The position numbers and the translations under genes were made by a program. A DNA stretch of 50,534 nt, taken from NCBI GenBank assembly GCA_028875575.1, contig JAPPDF010000066.1:1-50534 (forward strand), in the 5' to 3' direction. This DNA comes from Acidobacteriota bacterium. GTDB lineage: Bacteria; Acidobacteriota; Terriglobia; Versatilivoradales; Versatilivoraceae. Shown here piece after piece: positions 17,226-25,904 of the stretch (within the stretch, counting starts at the first letter, position 1; each line of letters begins with the position of its first letter). Below the pieces are notes generated by a model. The model saw only the letters and a program-made list of their open reading frames with translations. It was not told the origin of the DNA and did no database searches.

Positions 17226-18725
17226 ATGAGCCAGCTCGATCGTCTCAAAAGCAGGATGGCGGAAGTCTCCGATCTCAAGGCGGCGGCCGCGCTGTTGAGT
17301 TGGGACCAGCAAACCTACATGCCGAGCGGCGGAGCGGCGGCCCGGGCCGAGCAGATCGCCACCCTGGAGAAGCTCGCCCACGGGCGCTTCGTCTCCGAGG
17401 AAGTAGGCGCCTGGCTGGAGGGGGCGGCTGCCGAGACCCAGGCCCACGCCTACGAATCGGACGGCGCCAGCCTGGTGCGACTGACCCGGCGGGACTACGA
17501 CAAGGCTTGCCGAATTCCGCCGGCGCTGGTGGAGGAACTGGCGCGACAGACCTCGCTGGGGATGGAGGTTTGGGTGAAGGCGCGCAGTCAGTCCGACTTC
17601 AGCCAGTTTCAAGGCCCGCTGCAGACCCTGGTGGACCTCCAGCGGGAGCTGGCCGACTGCCTGGGATATCGGGAGAGAAGATACGACGCTCTGCTCGATC
17701 AGTATGAGCCCGGCATGAAGTCGGCAGACCTCGACCGACTCTTTGCCGATTTGAAGAACGGCCTGGTTCCGCTGGTGCAGGACATCTCCCGAAAGCTGGA
17801 CAGTGTCCAGGATGAAGTGTTGCGCCAACGCTTCCCCATCGACAAGCAGACGACCTTTGGCCTGGAAATGGCGAAGGAGATGGGCTTCGACCTCAGTGGC
17901 GGACGCCAGGACCAGTCGGTCCATCCCTTCTGCACCTCTTTTTCCAACCGGGACGTTCGAATCACTACCCGCTTCGACGAGAGGTTTCTACCGTCGGCCC
18001 TGTTCGGCACGCTTCATGAAACGGGCCATGCCCTCTACGAACAGGGAGTGAGCACGGCCTTTGAGCGCACCCCCCTGAGCGGCGGCACCTCCCTGGGCAT
18101 TCACGAGTCCCAGTCGCGGTTGTGGGAGAATCTGGTGGGCCGCAGCCGGGGGTTCTGGAAATTCGCCTACCCGGGGCTTCAGCGCGCCTTTCCTCAGCAG
18201 TTGGCAGGCTGCTCCCTGGAAGCCTTCTATCGGGCCATCAATCGTGTCGAGCCTTCCCTCATCCGGGTGGAGGCCGACGAGGTGACCTACAATCTGCACA
18301 TCATGCTGAGGTATGAGCTGGAAGCTCAACTGGTCGAGGACAACCTTCCGGTGGCGGACCTGCCGGAGGCGTGGAACGGCAGGATGCGAGACTATCTGGG
18401 GATCACTCCGCCCAACGATGCTCTGGGCGTGCTCCAGGACGTCCACTGGTCGCACGGCCTGTTCGGTTATTTCCCGACCTATTCCCTGGGGAATCTGATA
18501 TCGGTGCAGCTCTACGACCGGGCCAAAAGGGAGATTCCCGGCATCCCGGCGGCTATCGAGCGCGGGGAGTTCTCGCCGCTGCTCGGTTGGCTGAGAGAGC
18601 GCGTCCATTGCCATGGCCGGAAATTCATGCCCGCCGAACTGGTCCGTCGGATCACGGGAGAGGATCTGAGGGCCGCGCCCTTCGTGAACTACCTGAAGGC
18701 CAAGTATGGGGAGATATACAACTGA
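17226..18725 (+). CDS. M32 family metallocarboxypeptidase (carboxypeptidase Taq)
   Basis: Zinc carboxypeptidase that removes C-terminal residues from peptides in the cytoplasm. The 499-residue length is typical. The zinc-binding HExxH is seen as [14 protein letters not shown] (about residues 264-268), followed about 30 residues on by the conserved [12 protein letters not shown] that supplies a third ligand. Other family segments are [24 protein letters not shown] at the N-terminus and [26 protein letters not shown] precedes the ATG closely. An extended -10 promoter lies upstream, and bioB follows within 80 bp. Confidence 0.95.
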   Translation: MSQLDRLKSRMAEVSDLKAAAALLSWDQQTYMPSGGAAARAEQIATLEKLAHGRFVSEEVGAWLEGAAAETQAHAYESDGASLVRLTRRDYDKACRIPPALVEELARQTSLGMEVWVKARSQSDFSQFQGPLQTLVDLQRELADCLGYRERRYDALLDQYEPGMKSADLDRLFADLKNGLVPLVQDISRKLDSVQDEVLRQRFPIDKQTTFGLEMAKEMGFDLSGGRQDQSVHPFCTSFSNRDVRITTRFDERFLPSALFGTLHETGHALYEQGVSTAFERTPLSGGTSLGIHESQSRLWENLVGRSRGFWKFAYPGLQRAFPQQLAGCSLEAFYRAINRVEPSLIRVEADEVTYNLHIMLRYELEAQLVEDNLPVADLPEAWNGRMRDYLGITPPNDALGVLQDVHWSHGLFGYFPTYSLGNLISVQLYDRAKREIPGIPAAIERGEFSPLLGWLRERVHCHGRKFMPAELVRRITGEDLRAAPFVNYLKAKYGEIYN

Positions 18726-18801
18726 TTCGCTACCCGCGGTGAGGGGAACATCCAGCGTCACCAGGCCGGGACCCCGACCGGAGTCAAGGAAGAGCGCCGA
18801 C

Positions 18802-19812
18802 ATGAAGCAACCCGATTCAAGCCCCATCCGTCATGATTGGAGCCTGGAGGAAATCGGGGGCGTCTACACCCTGCCCCTTCCCGAGCTGATCTTTCGCGCC
18901 CAGAGCCTGCACCGCCGGCACCACTGCGCCGAGGAGGTACAGGGGTGTTCGCTTCTCAGCATCAAGACCGGGGGGTGTCCGGAAGACTGCGGCTACTGCC
19001 CTCAATCGGCCCATTACGATACGGGCGTTGCCGGACAGAAGCTCTTGAGCCCCGAGCAGGTGCTGGCCTCTGCGCGGGAGGCGCGCCGGCAGGGGGCGAC
19101 CCGCTTTTGCATGGGGGCGGCCTGGCGCCAGGCTCCCGAAGGTGACGAGTTCGAGAAAGTGTTGTCCATGGTGCGCGGCGTCAGGGAGCTGAGCATGGAG
19201 GCCTGCTGCACCCTGGGGATGTTGTCGCGGACCCAGGCGGAGGCGCTGGCCGAGGCGGGACTGACGGCCTATAACCACAACCTGGACACATCGCCCGAAT
19301 TCTACGGCCGCATCATCACCACCCGGACCTACCGGGATCGTCTGGAAACCCTGGAACGGGTGCGAAACGCCGGCATCAGCGTCTGCTGCGGCGGGATTAT
19401 CGGCATGGGGGAGAGCCGGCGGGACCGCTGGCGCCTGCTGGAGGAGTTGGCTACCCAGAATCCCCACCCGGAGAGCGTGCCCATCAATCTGCTGGTTCGG
19501 GTGGAAGGGACCCCGCTGGCGGATCAGACAGCGGTGGATCCTTTCGAAATGGTCCGCATGATCGCGACCGCCCGCATCCTGATGCCGGAGGCCATGGTGC
19601 GCCTGAGCGCCGGACGCCTGTCGCTCTCGGATGAAGCCCAGGCGCTTTGCCTGCTGGCCGGCGCCAATTCCGTCTTTATGGGGGAGCGGTTGCTGACGAC
19701 TCCCAATCCCCAAACCGACCTGGATCGAGATCTGCTGGAACGCATGGGGATGCGGCTTCGGGAAGCCGAGACCTCAGCCGGCGCCGGTCGTCAGGACCTG
19801 CCAGAGCACTGA
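18802..19812 (+). CDS. bioB: Biotin synthase
   Basis: Radical-SAM enzyme that inserts sulfur into dethiobiotin. The 336-residue protein has the CxxxCxxC cluster in [19 protein letters not shown] (about residues 58-67), the downstream [23 protein letters not shown] and [13 protein letters not shown] motifs, and the conserved arginine region VRLSAGR that contacts the second cluster. The ATG at 18802 follows AAGGAAGAG; the longer frame from 18706 overlaps the end of the M32 gene and lacks a good ribosome site. No other biotin gene is nearby. Its 3' end overlaps a decayed reductase fragment on the other strand. Confidence 0.96.
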   Translation: MKQPDSSPIRHDWSLEEIGGVYTLPLPELIFRAQSLHRRHHCAEEVQGCSLLSIKTGGCPEDCGYCPQSAHYDTGVAGQKLLSPEQVLASAREARRQGATRFCMGAAWRQAPEGDEFEKVLSMVRGVRELSMEACCTLGMLSRTQAEALAEAGLTAYNHNLDTSPEFYGRIITTRTYRDRLETLERVRNAGISVCCGGIIGMGESRRDRWRLLEELATQNPHPESVPINLLVRVEGTPLADQTAVDPFEMVRMIATARILMPEAMVRLSAGRLSLSDEAQALCLLAGANSVFMGERLLTTPNPQTDLDRDLLERMGMRLREAETSAGAGRQDLPEH

Positions 19813-20150
19813 GGGCGCCTTCCGAAGCAGCCTTCTGCGAATGGTTCGACAGTCATGCCTGCCGGCCACGAAGTCGGGGGTGAAGTGTCGTAGCGTTCGA
19901 CTTCGAGCACTGCCTTGAACCATGCGTCTGATGAAGTCGACCCCCAGCAGATGCCCCGCATGGAATTTCTCGAAATACCCGGCGGCACGGCGCAAATCCT
20001 CCACGAACTCCTCCCGGCAAACCTCCTGGTAATCCTTGGGATTCAATCGCAAAAATTCGAGGGCCAGCAACTCCCCTGAACGCGGTGCGCAGTAGATCCC
20101 CTCGCAGGTAATGGGGTCCGCGAAGCCGGTCCTGCAAGCCCCGGAGGATT
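19774..20150 (-). pseudogene. C-terminal remnant of a geranylgeranyl reductase-type FAD oxidoreductase
   Basis: The minus strand reads [31 protein letters not shown], which matches the conserved flavin-binding segment GDAAGFADPITGEGIYYALRSGELAA of the geranylgeranyl reductase family, and then about 85 more residues to a stop at 19774. The segment before it, including the Rossmann FAD domain, is absent: upstream lie the hldE promoter and unrelated sequence. The conserved GDAAG is already damaged (GACRTG). The fragment overlaps the end of bioB by about 40 bp. Confidence 0.65.
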
Positions 20151-20172
20151 CCCCCGGCCGGTTCCGGGGCTG

Positions 20173-20181
20173 TGCTATAAT
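20173..20181 (+). promoter_or_regulatory. Extended -10 promoter for the heptose adenylyltransferase gene
   Basis: TGCTATAAT is a perfect extended -10 (TG at 20173-20174, TATAAT at 20176-20181). No clear -35 is present, as expected for this class. It lies 53 bp before the start codon at 20234. Confidence 0.6.
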
Positions 20182-20233
20182 CCCGGCCTGCTATCCCTGC
20201 TCCCTTCCTCCGATCTCCCCGTCGGTTTCCAAC

Positions 20234-20725
20234 ATGTCCGTGCAGAAGATTCTGGCTTTGGAGGACCTGCTGGCGCAACGGGATCGTTTGCGTCAGGAGA
20301 ACCAGCGGACTGTCTTCACCAACGGGTGCTTCGATCTGCTCCACCCCGGCCATATCGATTACCTGAGCCGCGCCCGGCAAATGGGAGATGCCCTCATTGT
20401 CGGAGTCAACAGCGATCGTTCGGTCAGAGAGCTCAAGGGACCCCTGCGGCCCATCCTGACCCAGGATGAGCGGACCCGCCTGCTCTCGGGGCTTGACAGC
20501 GTCGACTACATTACGATCTTTGACGAGGATACGCCCCATCGGTTGATCGAGGCCCTGCTCCCCGACGTGCTGGTCAAGGGGGGCGACTGGACGGTGGAAA
20601 CCATCGTGGGACGGCAGGAGGTGGAGGCGGCCGGCGGCCGGGTGGTCCCCCTGCCCTACCTGAAGGGTCAGTCTTCCACCGCAATCATTGAGCGCATTCT
20701 TCACCGCTATGGCCGGCAAGCTTAG
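20234..20725 (+). CDS. rfaE2: D-glycero-beta-D-manno-heptose 1-phosphate adenylyltransferase
   Basis: Makes ADP-heptose precursor for the lipopolysaccharide core; this implies an outer membrane with LPS heptose. The 163-residue protein is the stand-alone nucleotidyltransferase half of HldE, without the kinase domain. It has the HxGH motif in [17 protein letters not shown] (His37, His40), [18 protein letters not shown], and the C-terminal STAIIERI corresponding to the ISTT-type motif. The ATG at 20234 was chosen over an upstream frame since it gives the canonical N-terminus and lies just after a strong promoter. The kinase partner is not in the window. Confidence 0.93.
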   Translation: MSVQKILALEDLLAQRDRLRQENQRTVFTNGCFDLLHPGHIDYLSRARQMGDALIVGVNSDRSVRELKGPLRPILTQDERTRLLSGLDSVDYITIFDEDTPHRLIEALLPDVLVKGGDWTVETIVGRQEVEAAGGRVVPLPYLKGQSSTAIIERILHRYGRQA

Positions 20726-20780
20726 CTGGGTCGACCCGGTGGCCAAGCCCCGGTCCTTCTGAATTCATTTCCCCATCGAT

Positions 20781-23700
20781 GTGGCTACCCAATCTCTTCT
20801 TTCCCAACTGGCGCAGGACTCGCTCCTCCAATCGATTCCCCGTCAGGTCGATTCCGGGCCCTGTCGAATCGCCCTGTCCGGCATCGCCCCGGCTGCAAAA
20901 CCCGCCTATCTGGCTCTCCTGCATCGGATCCTGAGTCGGCCGATTCTATTCGTCAGTGCCGGTGTCCCGGACCTGGAAGCCATGGCCGCCACCACGGCCT
21001 TCTATCACCGCGGCCTCTCCGGAAAGCCGGGGGAGCGGGTGGCCGCCTTCCCCGCACTGCAGCCGGGTCCCTATAGCGGTCTTTCACCCCACGCCGAGGC
21101 CGTGGAGCAGCGGACCCTGGCCCTCTGGAAGATGCACCGGCGGTCCCTGGATATTCTGCTCTGCGGGCCCACGGCACTGGTGACTCGCTTGCCGGAGGTT
21201 CTTCCCGACCTCCGGCAGGTGCCCGAATTGGCTCCGGGCAGAGAGATTGCCCTGGAGGAGCTGATCGGCTACCTGAAACGGGCGGGGTACGTCAGGGAGG
21301 AGCCGGTGACCGGTGTGGGGACCTTTTCCCGCCGGGGAGGGATTCTGGATGTCTATCCCCCGGGCTGCCTCAATCCGGCCCGCATCGAGTTTTTCGGAGA
21401 CGAGGTTGAATCGCTCCGGGAGTTCTCCGTCAGCTCGCAGCGGTCGGTGGGGCGCCTCGAGAGCGTGACTCCCGTTCCCATGAGAGAGACCTTTGTGGAT
21501 CCCAATGCTCTGCGGGAGTGGGGCCGGGAGGCTTCGGAGAGGTGGAATCCTCAGGAGTTTCCCGCCTTCTTCGAAACCCAGGTGTTCCAGGCAAGCCGGG
21601 GGGAGCACTTCCAGGGGTTCGAGTTCCTGCATGGGCTGACGCTTCCCCTGCAGGTGCCGTTCCTGGACTACGCGTCCGATTTCGTGGTGGTGAGGGATGA
21701 GCCGGACGAGTTGGAGCAGGGATTGCGCCACTGGTGGGAGGAGATGGCCGAGGACCGGGAGGCTTTGAGCCGGCGCGGGTGGCCCAGCCTGAATCCGGAA
21801 GAGCTCTTTCTGTCCCTGACCGAAGCCGGGGATAGGCTGGAGGACCGACCGGTCATCGACCTGAAGCAACTGGGAATCACGCCGGGTCGGCAGTCCGACT
21901 CTTCGTCCTCCCCGCTTCCGTCCGCGGGCGAGACGCCTTCCCGCCCCGTCGATTCAAGGTCTCGAGCGGCTGCAGCCCCGGCTCCGATCCATCTGGACTG
22001 TCAGACTGTGCCTGTCCGAAAGTACCACGGCGACATCGCCAGTCTGGCCCGGGACCTTCGCCATTTGATGGAAGCCGACGTTCGAATGCTGTTCGCCCAG
22101 TCATCCCTGGGACGAGCCGAGCGCCTGGGGGAAATGCTGCGGGAATACGATCTGCCGGTGGTTTCCGATTTCGACGACAAGGGCCGGGCAGCCGATGGGA
22201 CCCGCGACCGGATTACCGTCGTGGTCGGCCACGTCCTGGAAGGGTTCCGCCACCCCTCCTCCGGGATCTGCATCTTTGGGGACGAGGACGTTTTCGACGA
22301 AGTGGAGTTCCTCTCCCATCCGGCTCCGTCCAGGTCCAGAAGCGGAACTTTTGTTTCGGATTTCCGCGAACTGAGTCCGGGGGACTACCTGGTGCACGTC
22401 GACCACGGCATCGGTCGCTACCGGGGACTGAAGCAGATCGACCGCGATGGAGTGAATCAAGAGTTCATGATCCTGGAGTATTTCGACGAAGCTCGGCTGT
22501 ACGTGCCTCTGGAGAGGCTGGACCTGGTTCAAAAGCACAGCAGCGGCGACAGCGCTCGCCCTCCGCTCGACAAGCTGGGAGGAGTGAGCTGGAAAAAAGC
22601 CAAGAACCGCGCCAGGAAGTCCATCCGGGATATGGCTCAGGAGCTGCTCGATCTCTACGCTCGGAGAAGGATCGCGCCGGGATATCGCTTTTCCGCCAAC
22701 GGGCACTGGCATCGGGAATTCGAGGATGCCTTCGAGTTCACCGAGACCCCGGATCAAAGGGCCGCCATTCTGGACCTCTACCGGGATATGGAAGTGAACA
22801 GCCCCATGGACCGGCTGCTCTGTGGGGACGTGGGCTTCGGCAAGACCGAAGTGGCCATGCGGGCGGCCTTCAAGGCGGCCTTCGACGGCAAGCAGGCGGC
22901 GGTCCTGGCTCCCACGACCATCCTGGTCTACCAGCACTATCTGCGTTTCAGGCAGCGCTTTACCGCGTTTCCCATCGCCATCGAGATGTTGAGCCGTTTC
23001 CGCAGGCCCAAGGAACAAAAAGCCATTCTGGAGCGGGTGGCCACCGGCAAGGTGGACATCCTCATCGGCACTCATCGCATGCTTTCCAAGGACATCCGGT
23101 TCAGAGACCTGGGCCTTTTGATCGTGGACGAAGAGCAGCGCTTTGGAGTGGCTCACAAGGAGAGACTGCGGCAGTTGAAGAAGAACGTGGACACCTTGAC
23201 CATGACGGCCACACCCATTCCCAGAACACTGCACATGTCGTTGACGGGCATCCGGGACATGTCGGTGATCGAGACGCCGCCCCAGGATCGCCTGTCCATA
23301 CAGACGGCGGTGCTGCCCTTCAGCCACCAGGTCATCCAGAACGCCATCAGAAATGAGCTGGAGCGGCAGGGCCAGGTCTATTTTGTCCACAACACGGTGG
23401 AGACCATCGATTCCATTGCCGCACTGATCGGGGACATCTGCCCTGAAGCTCGCCTGCTGGTGGCTCACGGTCAGATGAAGGAGAAAGATCTGGAGGCCAC
23501 TCTGCTGAAGTTCCTGAGGCATGAGGCCGACGTGCTTGTTTCCACTACGATCATAGAAAACGGTCTGGACATTCCGTTGGTCAATACCATGATCGTCAAT
23601 CGAGCCGACCGGTTCGGACTTTCGCAGCTCTACCAGTTGCGGGGACGGGTGGGTCGTTCCAGCCGCCGCGCCTACGCCTATCTGCTGGTTCCGCCGCGCC

Positions 23701-24359
23701 AGACACTCTCCGGCATCGCCCGGCAACGTCTGGCGGCATTGAAGGAGTTCAGCGAGCTGGGTTCCGGTTTCAAGGTGGCGGCCCTGGATCTGGAGTTGAG
23801 AGGTGCAGGCAACCTGCTGGGCGGGGATCAGCATGGGCATGTCAACGCCATCGGCTTCGATCTCTACTGTCAGATGCTGGAGCGGACCATCCGGGAACTC
23901 CAGGGGCAGGAGGTTCTGCCCGACATCCAGACCCGGCTCGATCTCAAGGTGAGCGTCAAGATCCCACCGGGCTACATCCCCGACGAAAGTCAACGCCTGA
24001 GCGTCTACAAGCGCATCTCCTCCCTGAAGCTGGACACGGAGATGAATGGCCTCCGGGAGGAACTGGAGGACCGCTACGGGCCCTTGCCGGAGGAAGTGGA
24101 GAGGCTCCTGGACTATATGAGGGTGCGCCGTCTGGCGGAAAGGATTCTGGTGGAGTCGATGGAGAGGGATCGCCAGGGCATCGCCATCACCTTTCACCCC
24201 AGGACTCCCATATCGCCCCACAAACTGGTGGAAACCGTCTCCAGTGTCCCCGGCCTTTCGGTGAGCCCGGGGGGACAATTGAGGCTTCGGTCGGCCGGTG
24301 TCTCCCAAGGGGAGGTGCTTTCCTCGGTGCGAGCGCTGCTGGTCGAACTGGCTTCCTGA
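20781..24359 (+). CDS. mfd: Transcription-repair coupling factor Mfd
   Basis: ATP-driven translocase that removes RNA polymerase stalled at DNA lesions and recruits UvrA. The 1192-residue protein has the UvrB-like N-terminal domains (SRRGGILDVYPPG near 185), the RNA polymerase-interacting domain (SPGDYLVHVDHGIGRYRGL near 530), the RecG-like helicase core with Walker A GDVGFGKTEVA (about 682) and DEEQRF (about 783), TATPIPRTL, RAG-type motifs RAYAYLL, and a C-terminal TRCF domain. A low-complexity Ser/Pro/Ala linker (about 375-405) separates the N-terminal part. GTG start at 20781. Alone and intact. Confidence 0.97.
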   Translation: MATQSLLSQLAQDSLLQSIPRQVDSGPCRIALSGIAPAAKPAYLALLHRILSRPILFVSAGVPDLEAMAATTAFYHRGLSGKPGERVAAFPALQPGPYSGLSPHAEAVEQRTLALWKMHRRSLDILLCGPTALVTRLPEVLPDLRQVPELAPGREIALEELIGYLKRAGYVREEPVTGVGTFSRRGGILDVYPPGCLNPARIEFFGDEVESLREFSVSSQRSVGRLESVTPVPMRETFVDPNALREWGREASERWNPQEFPAFFETQVFQASRGEHFQGFEFLHGLTLPLQVPFLDYASDFVVVRDEPDELEQGLRHWWEEMAEDREALSRRGWPSLNPEELFLSLTEAGDRLEDRPVIDLKQLGITPGRQSDSSSSPLPSAGETPSRPVDSRSRAAAAPAPIHLDCQTVPVRKYHGDIASLARDLRHLMEADVRMLFAQSSLGRAERLGEMLREYDLPVVSDFDDKGRAADGTRDRITVVVGHVLEGFRHPSSGICIFGDEDVFDEVEFLSHPAPSRSRSGTFVSDFRELSPGDYLVHVDHGIGRYRGLKQIDRDGVNQEFMILEYFDEARLYVPLERLDLVQKHSSGDSARPPLDKLGGVSWKKAKNRARKSIRDMAQELLDLYARRRIAPGYRFSANGHWHREFEDAFEFTETPDQRAAILDLYRDMEVNSPMDRLLCGDVGFGKTEVAMRAAFKAAFDGKQAAVLAPTTILVYQHYLRFRQRFTAFPIAIEMLSRFRRPKEQKAILERVATGKVDILIGTHRMLSKDIRFRDLGLLIVDEEQRFGVAHKERLRQLKKNVDTLTMTATPIPRTLHMSLTGIRDMSVIETPPQDRLSIQTAVLPFSHQVIQNAIRNELERQGQVYFVHNTVETIDSIAALIGDICPEARLLVAHGQMKEKDLEATLLKFLRHEADVLVSTTIIENGLDIPLVNTMIVNRADRFGLSQLYQLRGRVGRSSRRAYAYLLVPPRQTLSGIARQRLAALKEFSELGSGFKVAALDLELRGAGNLLGGDQHGHVNAIGFDLYCQMLERTIRELQGQEVLPDIQTRLDLKVSVKIPPGYIPDESQRLSVYKRISSLKLDTEMNGLREELEDRYGPLPEEVERLLDYMRVRRLAERILVESMERDRQGIAITFHPRTPISPHKLVETVSSVPGLSVSPGGQLRLRSAGVSQGEVLSSVRALLVELAS

Positions 24360-24373
24360 GTTGTCCCTCTCGA

Positions 24374-24382
24374 TGTTACAAT
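24374..24382 (+). promoter_or_regulatory. Extended -10 promoter for the SurA-like gene
   Basis: TGTTACAAT: TG at 24374-24375, TACAAT at 24377-24382. It lies just after the mfd stop and 114 bp before the next start. Two GGTTAAC sequences (near 24407 and 24430) fall in the resulting leader; their role is unknown. Confidence 0.45.
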
Positions 24383-24496
24383 CACTCCCCCCTCCGGCAC
24401 GGACGGGTTAACTTCCGGCAAGAATTCGGTTAACATCGGTTATGTGCTGAATGGAAGGTTCCGGGTTCCGACCGGGGCGATCGAGGAGGAGGAACG

Positions 24497-25582
24497 ATGA
24501 AGCCAAGGATTTCTCACGGGGTGCTGGCTGGAGTGCTGCTGCTATCCGGTTCCTCTTTGGCTCTGGCCGAAACCACCATCTTCGAGGAGATCATCTGCCG
24601 GGTCAACAACGACATCATCACCAAGTCGGAGTACCAGGAGGCCGCAAACCTGCTCAAGCTCCGGGTCCAGAGGCAGCAAAAACTCTCCGGCGAAGCGTTG
24701 GCTCAGGCGGTGCGCGAGGGCGAGAAGGATCTGCTCAAGAACATGATCGAGGAACGTCTCCTGGTGCAAAAGGCAGTTGAGCTGGGGATGACCGCCGACA
24801 CCGACGTCATCAAGTACCTGGACCGGCTCCGAAACGAGAACAACCTCCCCAGCATCGAGGCCCTGGAGCAGGAGATGCGCGGTCAGGGCATCAATCCAGC
24901 CGAGTTCAGAAAGAGAATCAAGGAGCAGAGCCTCAAGGAACAGGTTCTGGGGAGCGAAGTCTACTACCGCATCCGGGTTTCGACCGCGGAGATCAAGACC
25001 TTCTACGAAACCAACCGGGAACAGTTCGATCGGCCCGAGCAGGTGCGGCTCCAGGAAATTCTGATCGCTTCCAACGGAAATGATCCGTCCGAAGTCGAGC
25101 AACGCAGGAAAAAGGCCGAGGAGGTGCTGCAGAAGGCCAGGGGCGGAGAGGTGTTCGACGACCTGGTGGCCCAGTATTCCGAGGGACCGGCCGCCAAGAT
25201 GAGGGGTGACCTGGGATTCTTCCGTAGAGGAATGCTCCTGAAGGAGGTCGAGGATATAGTCTTTTCCCTGCGGCGGGGTCAGATCACCGATATTTTGGAG
25301 GGCCAGGGCGGATTCCGCATCTTCAAGGTGATCGAAAAAAACACCGCCGGCATTCAGCCCCTGGACATGGTCAAGGATCAGATCCGCAACAAGCTGGTCG
25401 AGGACAAAGCGCTCCCGGCTGTCCGGAAGTATATGGAGACGCTGCGCCGCCAAAGCTATATCCGCCTCAAGGAAGGCTACGTGGACAGCGGCACCGAGGT
25501 GGAGACCGCCTCTGCCGACGGAGATCAGCCGGCCGGCGACGAACTCCCTCCAGCAGCCTTCGAGGGCAAGCAGAAGAAGTAG
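24497..25582 (+). CDS. Periplasmic SurA/PpiC-type peptidyl-prolyl isomerase and chaperone
   Basis: Probably folds outer-membrane proteins such as the TonB receptor at 29 kb. The 361-residue protein has a signal peptide (hydrophobic LAGVLLLSGSSLALA, cut before ETTIFEE), a SurA-like N-terminal chaperone region with RVNNDIITKSEY and ERLLVQKAVELGM, and one parvulin/PpiC domain (about 180-270; EILIAS, AQYSEGPAAKMRGDLGFFRRG, GQITDILEGQGGFRIFKV). A short charged tail follows. The ATG follows GAGGAGGAAC, an excellent ribosome site. The S4 gene starts 24 bp after its stop. Confidence 0.9.
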   Translation: MKPRISHGVLAGVLLLSGSSLALAETTIFEEIICRVNNDIITKSEYQEAANLLKLRVQRQQKLSGEALAQAVREGEKDLLKNMIEERLLVQKAVELGMTADTDVIKYLDRLRNENNLPSIEALEQEMRGQGINPAEFRKRIKEQSLKEQVLGSEVYYRIRVSTAEIKTFYETNREQFDRPEQVRLQEILIASNGNDPSEVEQRRKKAEEVLQKARGGEVFDDLVAQYSEGPAAKMRGDLGFFRRGMLLKEVEDIVFSLRRGQITDILEGQGGFRIFKVIEKNTAGIQPLDMVKDQIRNKLVEDKALPAVRKYMETLRRQSYIRLKEGYVDSGTEVETASADGDQPAGDELPPAAFEGKQKK

Positions 25583-25606
25583 GCTCCCACCTCTCCACCC
25601 GAATCC

Positions 25607-25882
25607 ATGCGGTTGGATTTGTTCCTGAAAAGGTCCCGCCTGATTCCCCGCCGGGCCCTGGCTCAGCAGGCCTGCGCAGCCGGAGCCGTCTCGGTCAACG
25701 GGCAGGTGTCGAAGGGAGGCAAGTCGATCAAGGTCGGGGATGTGATCGAGTGCCGGAAGAGAAATGCAATCTTGAGGGTGAGGGTGGCTTGCTTGCCCGG
25801 CTCGGATCCCCGAAGGAACCAAGCGACTTCGCTTTATGAGATCCTGGGGAGCGCTGAAGCTGACCGGCAGCGGTCATCGTGA
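25607..25882 (+). CDS. S4-domain RNA-binding protein (HslR/Hsp15-like)
   Basis: A 91-residue protein made almost entirely of one S4 RNA-binding domain: MRLDLFLKRSRLIPRRALAQQACAAGAVSVNGQVSKGGKSIKVGDVIEC. Hsp15/HslR binds 50S subunits carrying stalled nascent chains; RlbA-type and YlmH-type small S4 proteins are alternatives. It lies 24 bp after the SurA-like gene and is probably cotranscribed. Confidence 0.85.
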   Translation: MRLDLFLKRSRLIPRRALAQQACAAGAVSVNGQVSKGGKSIKVGDVIECRKRNAILRVRVACLPGSDPRRNQATSLYEILGSAEADRQRSS

Positions 25883-25904
25883 TCCCGGCTCCTGGAGTCG
25901 AGCG

